Shown here: piece by piece, positions 19,730-28,373 of the stretch
Layout of the letters: each line of letters begins with the position of its first letter
Position numbering within the stretch: position 1 is the first letter of the stretch
From: Lachnospiraceae bacterium 3-1
GTDB taxonomy: Bacteria > Bacillota > Clostridia > Lachnospirales > Lachnospiraceae
DNA: 64,000 nt
Assembly: GCA_000403255.2 (NCBI GenBank)
Contig: KE159596.1
Span: 62,001 to 126,000, forward strand
Reading direction: 5' to 3'
The notes under the pieces: model-generated
What the model was told of the DNA's origin: nothing
Databases searched by the model: none
Seen by the model: the letters and a program-made list of their open reading frames with translations, nothing else
Program-made: the position numbers and the translations under genes

Positions 19730-20656
19730 TTATTCTTGTCTTTGTGCTAATACTTCTTTTCTCCGATCCAAAAGCTCATCAATAGCATTAACAAGCTTCC
19801 CTATCTCTGGTTTCGTCAACTGAGCATCTGCTCCAAGCATCTCACCCTTACGCCTCATCTCTTCATTTACCAAAGATGAGAAAATAATAACAGGAATATG
19901 CTTCAACTCATCATCCTCTTTGATCAGCTTCGTCAGGCGGTGCCCATCCATCAATGGCATCTCGATATCCGTAATTACCATATGTACCTTTTCATCCAGT
20001 TCTCCAGATTTCCTAAACTCACAAAGCTTATCCCAAAGCTCCTGTCCATTATTATTCACATTCAGCTTCGTATAACCTGATTTCTTCAGGCAGTCGGTAA
20101 TCAGTTTGGACAACAACGGAGAATCCTCTGCCACCATAATCGGTGAATCACTTCTGACACGCTCTTCAAGATCATCTATGTCAGAGATCTGCAATCCTGT
20201 TTCTGGGCTAATATCTGTTACAATCTTCTCAAAATCCAAAATAACAATCAACCGATCTTCCAATTTAATTACTCCGGTAGATACTCCGTTATCTTCTATA
20301 TTGATCGTAGAATCCGGTGTAATAATATCTGCCCAGGAAAGCCTGTGAATGCCACAAACCTCATCTACGTGGAATGCAATGTTCAGCTTATTAAAATTGG
20401 TAATGATAAACAATCCATCCCGATCAATATCTGGAAGTGCCAGGCAATTACGCAAATTAATTACAGTGATCATTGTATCTCTTGGCATAAATATACCTTC
20501 CACACTCGGATGTGCATTAGGAATCGGAGTAACGGGCTGATATGTTAAAATCTCGCGAATTTTCGCTACATTGATACCGTAATGATTTCCAGCTAACGTA
20601 AATTCTAAAACCTCCAGCTCATTTGTGCCATTCTCCAAAAGAATATTTGTATCCAT
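19730..20656 (-). CDS. cheV: Chemotaxis coupling protein CheV
   Basis: A 308-residue CheW-REC fusion. The CheW domain (about 10-160) shows FTLAGNHYGINVAKIREIL, PSVEGIFMPRDTMITVINLR and VCGIHRLSW. The receiver domain (about 175-300) has MVAEDSPLLSKLI, the phospho-acceptor in MVITDIEMPLMDG and VIIFSSLVNEEM. It couples chemoreceptors to CheA and adapts by phosphorylation, so the host is probably motile or recently was. The start at 20656 is preferred to 20695 because homologues begin near MDTNILLE. No other che genes are in the window. Confidence 0.93.
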   Translation of the reverse strand: MDTNILLENGTNELEVLEFTLAGNHYGINVAKIREILTYQPVTPIPNAHPSVEGIFMPRDTMITVINLRNCLALPDIDRDGLFIITNFNKLNIAFHVDEVCGIHRLSWADIITPDSTINIEDNGVSTGVIKLEDRLIVILDFEKIVTDISPETGLQISDIDDLEERVRSDSPIMVAEDSPLLSKLITDCLKKSGYTKLNVNNNGQELWDKLCEFRKSGELDEKVHMVITDIEMPLMDGHRLTKLIKEDDELKHIPVIIFSSLVNEEMRRKGEMLGADAQLTKPEIGKLVNAIDELLDRRKEVLAQRQE

Positions 20657-20774
20657 AATAGTAACTCTCTCCTCTCCGGTATATTTCCGCTTCAAACATG
20701 CTTTTCTTCATTATAGCACATACTTTCTGAAAAATATACAACATTTTTTCAATTTTATAAAAATTCTTGCCATT

Positions 20775-21500
20775 TTACATATTAATGTTACTTACCGTCT
20801 CACCCATTTGCAAAGAAAGCTGAAGAGACGATATATTTTCTGCTACTGATGCTGATACTTCAAATAATAAAATTCCTGCCGCTGTCTGTCCCGGCTCTAT
20901 CGTACCAATATAAGTAGTCAAGTCATTCTCAAGCATAGTGACCTCATTCTTCACTCCTGCTTCCTCGTTTATTTTCAAAGTGAAAATAGGCTGTTTCCCC
21001 AACAAATCACACGAAGCTGCCTCAGTACCTGTATTTGTCATATTGACATTCAATATGACAAAAGTATTTCCTTCTGCCGCGTCTAGTGAAAAATGTTCGC
21101 CCTGCTTATAATTATTATGAATTGAATAATCTACATAGGAAAACTCCAATCCCGGAACTGCCAATGCTTCTGTCAATGAAACTCCACTCGAAGATTCATC
21201 GTCTGTTTTTGGCGCTTCCTCCTGTCCAGCGCTTTCCTGCTCCTCTGTCTCCTGCCCCTCCTGGCCTTCTGGTTCCTTTTTTTCTTCCTCTTCTACTGGG
21301 AGTTCTTCTTCCTCTTCCTTTGGATATACTGCAGACATTCCTTCCTGCTGGTGCATATTATGCTTTGCAAGGGTTCCAGCAGAATAATTCACAACAACTG
21401 CCTCTTCACTCTCCGTTAAGGTTACCATTTCATCGCCGCATCCAACAAGAAAAAATGCCGTAACTATCAGCACTGTTCCCTTTTTTATGAATTTCTTCAT
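20775..21500 (-). CDS. Lipoprotein with acidic linker and Ig-like (DUF4352-type) domain
   Basis: 241 residues. Lipobox LVGC with the lipidated Cys at 21, then a Glu/Gln-rich unstructured stretch (about 58-105), then a beta-rich domain (about 115-240) with AAEGNTFVILNVNMTNTGTEAA, the pattern of DUF4352/telokin-like surface domains. The function is unknown; an extracytoplasmic binding role is the usual guess. RBS AAGGAG lies eight bases before the start. It is in the same direction as the two-component system upstream. Confidence 0.7.
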   Translation of the reverse strand: MKKFIKKGTVLIVTAFFLVGCGDEMVTLTESEEAVVVNYSAGTLAKHNMHQQEGMSAVYPKEEEEELPVEEEEKKEPEGQEGQETEEQESAGQEEAPKTDDESSSGVSLTEALAVPGLEFSYVDYSIHNNYKQGEHFSLDAAEGNTFVILNVNMTNTGTEAASCDLLGKQPIFTLKINEEAGVKNEVTMLENDLTTYIGTIEPGQTAAGILLFEVSASVAENISSLQLSLQMGETVSNINM

Positions 21501-21559
21501 AAGTATGTCTCCTTCTACACTGTTACATATTCCTTTTCTATTTTATATTCTACCATTAT

Positions 21560-23050
21560 TTATCCTACAGAGCAACCACGAATTTCGCTTCTGCTGTCTA
21601 ATTCGAACCAGAATTTTACTCCTCCCTCCACATTGCTGACGCCACATTCTCTATGGAAAGAATCGATAATAGCCTTTACAATGGACAATCCAATCCCATT
21701 TCCCCCGTATTCTCTGGTTCTTGCCTTGTCTACTTTATAAAATTTATCCCAAATGTGTGGAATATCTTTTTCTGGAATATGACTTCCAGTATTAAAAACC
21801 TCTATTCGTACAGTCTCCCAGCCTGGCAGAACCGATATCTTTATTTTCTTTTCCCCAGAGGCATAGTGAATCGCATTGCTGATATAATTTGTCAACACCT
21901 GTTCCGTCTTAAACTCATCTGCCCAGACATACACTGGTCCAACTCCATTCATTTCCAGTGAAATATGATTCTGCTCCCGTAGTATTGCAGTGGAATGAAT
22001 CACCCCATTGATTAACTCTATCAAGTCAAACCGTTCAAAAACCACCTGATCACTGCCAGATTCCAATTGGTTCAAAGCAAGGAGATTTTTCACAAGCTGA
22101 TTCATCTTATCTGCTTCATCCATGATGACCTCACAATAAAATTCCCGGCTTGCCGCATCATCATTGATACATTCCTGCAACCCTTCTGCATATCCCTGAA
22201 TCAAAGCAATGGGGGTTTTCAACTCGTGGGATACATTGGAAATAAATTCCTTACGCATTTCATCAATTTCCGTTTTCTTTTCAATATCTATCTTTAGTTC
22301 ATTATTCACGCTTTTTAATTCTGAAATCGTCTGCTCAAGGGTGTGGGATAACTGATTCATATGCTCTCCCAGCAGGTCAATTTCATTTTTCCCTTTACTC
22401 TGGAACTTCGCATCAAAATCCAAATTGATCATCCTTCTGGAAATATCTACAAGCTGTAAAATTGGATTTGTAATTCTGCGGGTAACCATGTAGATAATGA
22501 TTGCACATACAATCACTGCCACAACGCCCACATAAGCCAAAAAGCGATTGGCAATCTCTACACTTTCCTTAATGCTTTCCACTGCCGTCCGCATCAAAAT
22601 CAAATTCCCGTCCTGTAAATTTCCCCACAACACAAGATAATCCGTTTTGAGCCTGTTGTCATTTGTCTTTTCTACCACATACTCTCCTGTATTTTCCAAA
22701 ATCTCCGCCGATTCATCCACTCTGAAAATAAGCTCCAAAAACTGCAGCAATAAAGTCCTGTCATCTCCCACATTAGAATGTATAATGGTATGATCTGAGC
22801 TAATAATCATCATAGTAATATTGCTGTTTGCACATTGCTTTTCCAGCCTGATAATAAAGTTTTCTGTCTCTATTTTTCCCTCACTGCTGGCTTTATCTGC
22901 CATTCTAAAAGTAGACAACAATTTTTGCTGTTTGTGTTCCACATAATAATTTTCCAAAAGGGATGTATTAATAAACCAACACAACAGCACTGTGCCAGCC
23001 ACAATACTTATCATGATAGCTGTTATCTTGCCAGTGATGGACCGCTTCAT
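21560..23050 (-). CDS. Sensor histidine kinase
   Basis: 496 residues. TM1 at about 8-30, an extracytoplasmic sensor loop (30-165), TM2 at about 168-190, a HAMP linker, then HisKA with FISNVSHELKTPIALIQGYAEGLQ and the HATPase with N-box NYISNAIHYA and G-box YGGNGIGLSIVKAIIDS. It phosphorylates its partner regulator, probably the OmpR-type protein at 23.6 kb. A terminator-like hairpin and a small membrane ORF separate the two genes, which is unusual for such a pair. Confidence 0.92.
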   Translation of the reverse strand: MKRSITGKITAIMISIVAGTVLLCWFINTSLLENYYVEHKQQKLLSTFRMADKASSEGKIETENFIIRLEKQCANSNITMMIISSDHTIIHSNVGDDRTLLLQFLELIFRVDESAEILENTGEYVVEKTNDNRLKTDYLVLWGNLQDGNLILMRTAVESIKESVEIANRFLAYVGVVAVIVCAIIIYMVTRRITNPILQLVDISRRMINLDFDAKFQSKGKNEIDLLGEHMNQLSHTLEQTISELKSVNNELKIDIEKKTEIDEMRKEFISNVSHELKTPIALIQGYAEGLQECINDDAASREFYCEVIMDEADKMNQLVKNLLALNQLESGSDQVVFERFDLIELINGVIHSTAILREQNHISLEMNGVGPVYVWADEFKTEQVLTNYISNAIHYASGEKKIKISVLPGWETVRIEVFNTGSHIPEKDIPHIWDKFYKVDKARTREYGGNGIGLSIVKAIIDSFHRECGVSNVEGGVKFWFELDSRSEIRGCSVG

Positions 23051-23157
23051 TCTTCCACCTCAATTCATATTCCATATCTCTTTTCCTTTCTTTTATACCA
23101 CTTCGGCTCTATAATTTCCACCTATTTTTATCATTTCACATAATTTACACTATTATA

Positions 23158-23207
23158 TCAAAAAAACGCCAAAAGCACTTCTGGAAAAGAATGTCTTTTG
23201 ACGCTTT
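23158..23207 (-). terminator. Intrinsic terminator
   Basis: On the minus strand GCGTCAAAAG pairs with CTTTTGGCGT (one wobble) and is followed by TTTTTT. It begins right after the stop of the small membrane ORF and lies upstream of the kinase gene. Confidence 0.65.
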
Positions 23208-23516
23208 CTATTTGTAATTATTTAGCCGTACCAATTGGATGATATGGTATCCATCGTAATTCATACATTTGACTGGCCCAACGCTCATTTGGTTTTTTGC
23301 GATAATTGCAAGGATTGCCCCAATCAATAAAGAACAAATAATTCCTATGATTGATATAATCATAAAAGCAATTGTCTCATCCATAGAATTTGGAATGATG
23401 GTCAGAAAAACACACGTACTTAATAGTGCCTGTAAAAATGCACACATTCCCACTCCCAGCAAACCTTTAAAAACCATTGCCAATATGGGAAACATAAAAA
23501 AGACAACCAAAATCAA
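23208..23516 (-). CDS. Small membrane protein between regulator and kinase (uncertain)
   Basis: Up to 102 residues, with three hydrophobic segments (about 1-20, 24-42 and 50-72) and a hydrophilic tail ending VRLNNYK. The frame starts only at a TTG without a ribosome-binding site; an ATG seven codons in also lacks one. It is therefore either a poorly translated gene, a remnant of a larger membrane protein, or a false frame. Its close fit to the terminator that follows is the best argument for a real gene. Family not recognised. Confidence 0.35.
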   Translation of the reverse strand: MILVVFFMFPILAMVFKGLLGVGMCAFLQALLSTCVFLTIIPNSMDETIAFMIISIIGIICSLLIGAILAIIAKNQMSVGPVKCMNYDGYHIIQLVRLNNYK

Positions 23517-23561
23517 TCTGTTTTTTTATTAAAATTGTATCTTCATAAATTCCTCATGTCT

Positions 23562-24239
23562 TCACTCGTCCACCTCAAATTTGTAGCCCATCCCCCAAAT
23601 AGTTTTAATATAGCTGCCTTTGTCACCCAGCTTGCTGCGCAGCTTTTTCACATGGGTATCTATGGTTCTTGCATCCCCAAAGTAATCGTAATTCCATACA
23701 TGATTTAAAATCTTTTCCCGGGAAAGGGCAATTCCCTTATTTTCTATAAAATAGGTAAGTAACTCAAATTCTTTGTAGCTTAGTTCCAGCTCTTTTCCAT
23801 TTACCAGCACCTGATGACCAAGCCGATCGATCACGATACCGCTGATTTCTAAGTTTTCTTCTTCCTTTTTCCCAGTCCTTCTTAAAATAGCTTCTACTCG
23901 TGCAACCAAAATTTTCGGGCTGAAAGGCTTTGAAATATATTCGTCTGCTCCAATATCAAACCCCATCAATTCATCACTCTCTTCTCCCTTGGCTGTGAGC
24001 ATAATAATGGGTGTTTTGGAACTTAACCGTATCTCTTTGCACACTTCCCATCCATTGATCTTTGGCATCATAACATCCAAAATAATCAATGCAATATCCT
24101 TTTGCGCATAAAATTTATTCAGGGCTTCTTCTCCATTCTCCGCTTCTACCACTTCAAAATCCTGCTTTACCAAAAAATCCCGTACCAGCTTGCGCATCCT
24201 GCTTTCATCATCCACGACCAGTATTTTCAGCTTCTCCAT
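23562..24239 (-). CDS. OmpR/PhoB-family response regulator
   Basis: 225 residues. Receiver domain with KILVVDDESRMRKLV, the phospho-acceptor in LIILDVMMPKINGWE and MLTAKGEESDELMGFDIGADEYISKPF. The winged-helix DNA-binding domain has ELSYKEFELLTYFIENKGIALSREKIL and DARTIDTHVKKLRSKLGDKG. The ATG at 24239 has AAGGTG eight bases upstream. It is the likely partner of the kinase 0.5 kb downstream. Confidence 0.93.
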   Translation of the reverse strand: MEKLKILVVDDESRMRKLVRDFLVKQDFEVVEAENGEEALNKFYAQKDIALIILDVMMPKINGWEVCKEIRLSSKTPIIMLTAKGEESDELMGFDIGADEYISKPFSPKILVARVEAILRRTGKKEEENLEISGIVIDRLGHQVLVNGKELELSYKEFELLTYFIENKGIALSREKILNHVWNYDYFGDARTIDTHVKKLRSKLGDKGSYIKTIWGMGYKFEVDE

Positions 24240-24442
24240 CCGTTTCACACCTTCCACTTCCATCAATCATTCTTAGCTTTCCCATCATACCATATGATTA
24301 TGGCAAATCTGTGAAATTTCTGTTCCGTCAGCTAGGATGTTCAGACAATTACGAAACGTCTAAGCTGTGTGAATTTCATGTATTACAGACGAAATTTCAT
24401 TCCAATATTATTCCTCCAGAATTCTTGGCAAGGACTCACCTT

Positions 24443-25135
24443 TTACAGCCCTAACTCCTGCTCCCATTTCTTAATGTTTTCCTCCCGTTGCTCTAATTCC
24501 CGTTCCCATTCCACATATTTGTCAACAATCTTATTCTCATAATCAATAATATTGGGAGTATTATCCATCAGGGTAATCACAAGCATTCCAACCACCACAA
24601 GCACAAGAAAAACATTCAGAATAATGCTGAAACGAAAAAATTCTTTTTTATTCTTAAGCCTGCCTTCTGTCTGTCTCTGCTTCAGCTCTGCCGCCCGTCT
24701 TTTCTGTTTTTCCTGATCCAACTGTTCCTCATACCATTCTGCCATCTCCTCTGTGTCAGAAGTCCCAGGCATATTTTTCTGCTGTTGAATATTTCCCTTC
24801 TTAGACAACGCTGTATTCTTTTCTGCTGAAAAAGCTCTGGCGTCTTCCTGAGAGTTTTGAATACTTCCTGCTTGGATTGGCTCTAACCCTTCCCCTTTTA
24901 TTTCTGGAATTTTGAAAAGATAGTCCTGAAGCTGCTTTAAGTATATCATTCCTACTGGGGTCTCAAACACCTTTTCCTTTACCAACTTTCGGTACATTTC
25001 CAATACCATTCTAGGATTTTCCATATCCAATTTTTCTTTTACGTATTGTATGCTTTCCGCTTCTTTTAACGCTTTTTGAGCCGTCTGCCGATCCGTAAAA
25101 GCAAATCCGTTTACCACACTTCTATTCTTTTTCAT
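24443..25135 (-). CDS. Single-pass membrane protein with coiled coils, unknown function
   Basis: 230 residues from the ATG at 25135 (AGGAG six bases upstream); an in-frame extension to 25216 runs into the decayed recombinase region and is rejected. The N-terminal 75 residues are a compact helical domain (FAFTDRQTAQKALKEAESIQYV...), then a low-complexity linker, a charged coiled coil (about 125-168), one membrane segment (about 170-193, FSIILNVFLVLVVVGMLVITLM) and a charged helix ending EQELGL. Family not recognised. It is the last core-like gene before the island. Confidence 0.6.
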   Translation of the reverse strand: MKKNRSVVNGFAFTDRQTAQKALKEAESIQYVKEKLDMENPRMVLEMYRKLVKEKVFETPVGMIYLKQLQDYLFKIPEIKGEGLEPIQAGSIQNSQEDARAFSAEKNTALSKKGNIQQQKNMPGTSDTEEMAEWYEEQLDQEKQKRRAAELKQRQTEGRLKNKKEFFRFSIILNVFLVLVVVGMLVITLMDNTPNIIDYENKIVDKYVEWERELEQREENIKKWEQELGL

Positions 25136-25157
25136 GTAAAACTCCTGATTCCTTGAT

Positions 25158-25941
25158 TCACATTTGAATACTGCCATCTGAAATGTAGCTGGCCGCTTCA
25201 ATGTCGAACTCTCCACACCTTATCACCGCCAGCATTTTATTACTCCAGCGATTGATGACAACGCGGCAGATGGAGATTTGGGCAAGCAAAATGTTGTGAT
25301 ATTTAACCGCCGGAGTAATAGTATCAATAATTTCTGTAAGCGTGTCTAAATCAATCACTATTTCATCATTTATATAATACCATGTGATAACAAGCCTGTC
25401 ATCATAAACATAAATTTTATCAACGAAATATTCTAAAATCGTGTTCCTTGTTTCTGTATCATCAAAGTCTGCATTGACATACTTGTCTCAGTTTCTTTTA
25501 ATTCGGCTTCTAAACCATCTATATTACCATTATGAACATTTAACTCTTTATAATATGTGGCTACATCCACAGCAAGACAAGTCTTGGCATACCATCTTTA
25601 ATTTTAATATCCGAATACTCATATACGTCTGTATAAGCCTTATTTTTCAAAATATGTCTAAGGCTATTCACTTTAAATTCACGCCCATGCACTGTCCTTA
25701 CTCCCTGTGCATTCAACTCATCCGCAATTTCGGTTAATGGCTTGACATCTGCATACTGTTTAAAAATATACCGTGCCACAGGAGCAGTTGCTTCATCTTT
25801 AATATAATGCTTTGTATCGTCCACTTTATACCCTAACATCTTATGACCATTATAAAGGGCATTCTCTGCATTGTAACGCATTCTACGCACCACATTTTGA
25901 CGTAACTGCTTTGAATAAAATTCTGCCATAGATTCCAGCAT
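25158..25941 (-). pseudogene. Serine recombinase (Tn4451/TnpX-like large resolvase), internal and C-terminal remnant
   Basis: From 25941 downward the frame reads ESMAEFYSKQLRQNVVRRM, NGHKMLGYKVD, IFKQYADVKPLTEIADELN and HILKNKAYTDVYEYSDI, the recombinase domain of large serine recombinases. It then breaks near 25570. A second piece in another frame (about 25360-25490) reads ILEYFVDKIYVYDDRLVITW, the conserved C-terminal text. The catalytic N-terminal domain and the zinc ribbon are missing. At least one deletion and one or more frame changes are visible. This marks a dead integrative element. Confidence 0.75.
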
Positions 25942-26029
25942 ACCCTATATCAGAACAGATTCCGGCGAATCATCTGGAATAACTTCTGCAATATAACTTA
26001 CAAAATAGCCAGCGTCCCGGATTGTTTCC

Positions 26030-26351
26030 TTTGCAAGGGAAAGACACTGCCGGAACTTGCCAGCATTGTTGGCGTTGAAGAGAGTTACATTGAAAAGCTA
26101 AAATCTGGGCGTTACGCTTTTGACAATATGCTTTCCTATTTGTACGAATCATGGGTGAGGGCAGTGCGAAAAAAACATAGCCAGCACAAAAGAACTTGTT
26201 GACTTCTTAATCAATAGCATTGCTGACGGTGCAATCACGTTTGACAATATGGTAAGCAATGAAGAATGGATGAAAGTCTATATTATCAATTCCTCCAGAA
26301 TTGACACAGCATTAAATGCAAGAAAAAAGCTGTTGAACAACAAAAGCTGAT
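26030..26351 (+). pseudogene. Degraded gene with a helix-turn-helix-like segment
   Basis: On the plus strand one frame reads TLPELASIVGVEESYIEKLK and FDNMLSYLYESW, and after a frame change near 26170 continues ELVDFLINSIADGAITFDNM to a stop at 26349-26351. Both halves repeat an FDNM(L/V)S element. Two well-composed adjoining segments in different frames suggest a frameshifted, dead gene of a mobile element. No family is recognised. Confidence 0.4.
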
Positions 26352-26480
26352 GAAGCATCCTAATTATCAGGAGCGTTTGGGACAGAAATAGACCCAACAT
26401 TCTGTTAAGCGCTATTTTTCATTTTATCGCAACAGGGATATGGAGGCAGTATTTCAGTCCCCCATATGCTCACATATCTA

Positions 26481-26748
26481 ATAGGGTAGAGGGCGAATAG
26501 TTTTTTTCTCGCCCCTCCCGTTGAACCGTACGTACGGGTCTCGTATACGGCTCTACAATTTATATTTCAACTGTAACCAAGTAATAGGATAGAGGATTGA
26601 GTAGCTCAACTCCATCTTTTATCCTATTCTCAGGTAAATCTTTGCTGATAATGAAATTCACTACGTTCATTCCACTTCTCCTGTACCATCCAAGTCTGGA
26701 GTTTGCAACCTTGAAGATTTCTTCACGATTAAATCCATTCCTATGCTT
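26481..26748 (-). mobile_element. Group II intron, 3' part
   Basis: The minus strand at 26553-26523 has the catalytic domain V outline: GAGCCGTA paired with TACGGTTC around a short internal loop and tip. A domain VI-like stem and the terminal CTACCCTAT follow, ending at 26481. Just upstream the reading frame encodes VANSRLGWYRRSGMNVVNF, which resembles the C-terminal end of an intron-encoded maturase. The upstream boundary (about 26748) is where this text joins an ICE regulator frame. A matching 5' part lies at 32.7-33.3 kb. Confidence 0.7.
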
Positions 26749-26922
26749 CCAATTCAGATACCATAAGTTCCTGCGCTCCATCTGCCGAAATTCAATGAAT
26801 AACTGCTCGGACACTTCCAGTTCGTGGTGTTCTCCCTGCCCGTCCTTAAAACTGATAAAATACCTTTTGCCGCTTTCCGTGGATTCCTCCCGAAGCGTGT
26901 ATGTCTTTGCCCCGTATGCCAT
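26560..26922 (-). pseudogene. ICE sigma-like regulator N-terminus joined to intron maturase C-terminus
   Basis: A 120-residue frame with a good GGAGG start at 26922. Residues 1-57 (MAYGAKTYTLREES, YFISFKDGQGEHHELEVSEQ) match the start of sigma-70-like regulators of Firmicute conjugative transposons. From about residue 58 the text changes to group II intron maturase. The helix-turn-helix part of the regulator is lost, so this is a chimeric leftover, not a working regulator. Confidence 0.6.
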
Positions 26923-26988
26923 TTCCTTTCCTCCCGAAAAAAATTGAGCGGGAGGATTGCCCTCCCACCCAATAGCCCGTGGAAATCT

Positions 26989-27288
26989 TTAAATTTCCCC
27001 GAAAGGATAAAAAATAGGTTTTAATTTTTTGCGGAGCCGTTCAAGGCGTTTATAGACCGCCCTTTCGGTAAGCCCTGCCTGCTATTCAGCGTCCGCCACT
27101 CCCTCAAGGTATTCGCCGAAGTCGCTCGTCCATCGGTAAAACCGCCTGTTGGAATTAAAGTCCGCCCTGTCATCCATGCGGATTTGCTCAATGACCGCTT
27201 CACCAACGCCATGCTCACGCAGCGCTTTTTCCTCGGCTTCTTTCCAGATACGCCATTTCCTATCCTCACGTCCGTGGTTATATGCCAT
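26989..27288 (-). pseudogene. Second ICE regulator with an in-frame amber codon
   Basis: The start at 27288 has GGAGG nine bases upstream. The text MAYNHGREDRKWRIWKEAEE and RADFNSNRRFYRW is typical of a small sigma-like protein paired with the MAYG-type regulator in conjugative transposons. A TAG after residue 68 interrupts it, but the same frame continues with QAGLTERAVYKRLERLRKKL, the expected recognition helix, to a TAA at 26989. Either the gene is dead or the truncated form is all that is made. Confidence 0.6.
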
Positions 27289-27394
27289 TCCTTATTTCCT
27301 CCAATCCGAATTTTTGAAAATGTAAAAAATCCAGATTGGATAGGCGGCGAACGACAGCCAACAGCGGAAACACCCCTGCGGCACATTCTGATAA

Positions 27395-27438
27395 AAAACG
27401 ACAAAAGAAAAACCGCAAAGGCTCTGCGACCTCTACGG
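27395..27438 (-). terminator. Attenuator-like terminator before the ICE regulator genes
   Basis: On the minus strand CCGTAGAGG and CCTTTGCGG form an imperfect stem followed by TTTTTC and more T-rich sequence. It lies about 105 bases upstream of the regulator remnant and may have attenuated it. The rest of 27.3-27.7 kb has two further hairpins and no gene. Confidence 0.5.
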
Positions 27439-27612
27439 TTATAGGAGATACATATTCTGTTAAGTGGAGATTCTACTTCTGGTTTCATGGTGAGAAGTAG
27501 CGTTGCATAAGCAGGGATTTTTTTAACTGGCTTCCTGCCAATCCCCGATATGCTATGTATAAGTCAAATCTGCGTTGCATGAGCAGATAGATTACTGTCC
27601 GAAAAAAGGACA

Positions 27613-27650
27613 TAAAAAATCCCTCCAAACTGAAAACAGGTCTGGAGGGT
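27613..27650 (-). terminator. Intrinsic terminator of the ABC-transporter operon
   Basis: Minus-strand stem CCCTCCA/TGGAGGG with a 15-base loop followed by ATTTTTT, about 85 bases beyond the last permease gene. A second 10-bp inverted repeat without a T-run lies between them (27681-27713). Confidence 0.65.
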
Positions 27651-27734
27651 AACGTCTATTTATTTCGGCATGGTAAAGCTGCCCACCGAACCTCGTTTTT
27701 TTATTCGGTGGGCAAGTACCACAATGATTTTTTA

Positions 27735-28373
27735 TCAATATCTCTTTCTTCTTTCGTAAATAAAAACTACTGCAATTACCAGCAAACTTAAACCGAAAAG
27801 CCATATCTTTGTGGAATAATTGCCTTTTCCCATTGAGAACAAATAGAAAATACTATCCTCTGACACATTCCCCAAAGAATTTAAAAGAAAATATCCGACT
27901 GACGCCAGGTAACCTACAATAACAGAATTGCTGAATATAGCTGCTGCAAATCCAAAGCTCCCCAATGCCATTGCGCTTATCACTGTTCCCGCCACATAAG
28001 GCATAAAGGGAAATATACAGTTTTTCCATACCATAATTCCAGAGAACAGGCATACTATCAGAATTAGCAGCAGCATTGACATGATGAACCGCAGCAATAA
28101 GATTTTCCAATGAGGAATTTTCTTTGTGCAAACTACGTCCTGTATTGCCTTAGACTGTTCTGGGGCAGGCAGCGGAGCTATGAGAAATATTCCTGTTAGT
28201 ATTACAGACTGTTCCAAACATTCCGCCGAACGAACCATATCTAAATTTGCAATCCCCCTTAGTAAGGGAATTATCAGCAAATAAGCCGCCGCCAAAAGAA
28301 AGTTATTTTTTACCGCCAAAAGAAAGTTTGTCCTGCATATGCCCAAAACACTTATGATAGATATTCGCCGCAT
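27735..28373 (-). CDS. ABC-2-type transporter permease, small subunit
   Basis: A 212-residue membrane protein with about six hydrophobic segments (for example LLAAAYLLIIPLL, ILLLRFIMSMLLLILIVCLF, AGTVISAMALGSFGFAAAIF and IWLFGLSLLVIAVVFIYERRKRY). It overlaps the larger permease by 71 bases in another frame, with AAGGA before the ATG. Such overlap and order (regulator, kinase, ATPase, two permeases) are typical of peptide-antibiotic or lantibiotic export/immunity operons, so that is the likely role, without direct proof. Confidence 0.65.
   Translation of the reverse strand: MRRISIISVLGICRTNFLLAVKNNFLLAAAYLLIIPLLRGIANLDMVRSAECLEQSVILTGIFLIAPLPAPEQSKAIQDVVCTKKIPHWKILLLRFIMSMLLLILIVCLFSGIMVWKNCIFPFMPYVAGTVISAMALGSFGFAAAIFSNSVIVGYLASVGYFLLNSLGNVSEDSIFYLFSMGKGNYSTKIWLFGLSLLVIAVVFIYERRKRY

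Noticed and set aside
19497-19730. Purine riboswitch or other aptamer upstream of purO and purC
   Set aside because: Only a simple hairpin is visible near 19.66 kb; no conserved riboswitch core was recognised there or in the purC leader.
25970-26152. 60-codon minus-strand frame opposite the degraded plus-strand gene
   Set aside because: The plus-strand text looks protein-like and the minus-strand frame does not; no start signal.
27292-27488. Arg-rich minus-strand frame starting at 27488
   Set aside because: It runs through the attenuator-like hairpin and then out of frame over the ICE regulator; not family-like.
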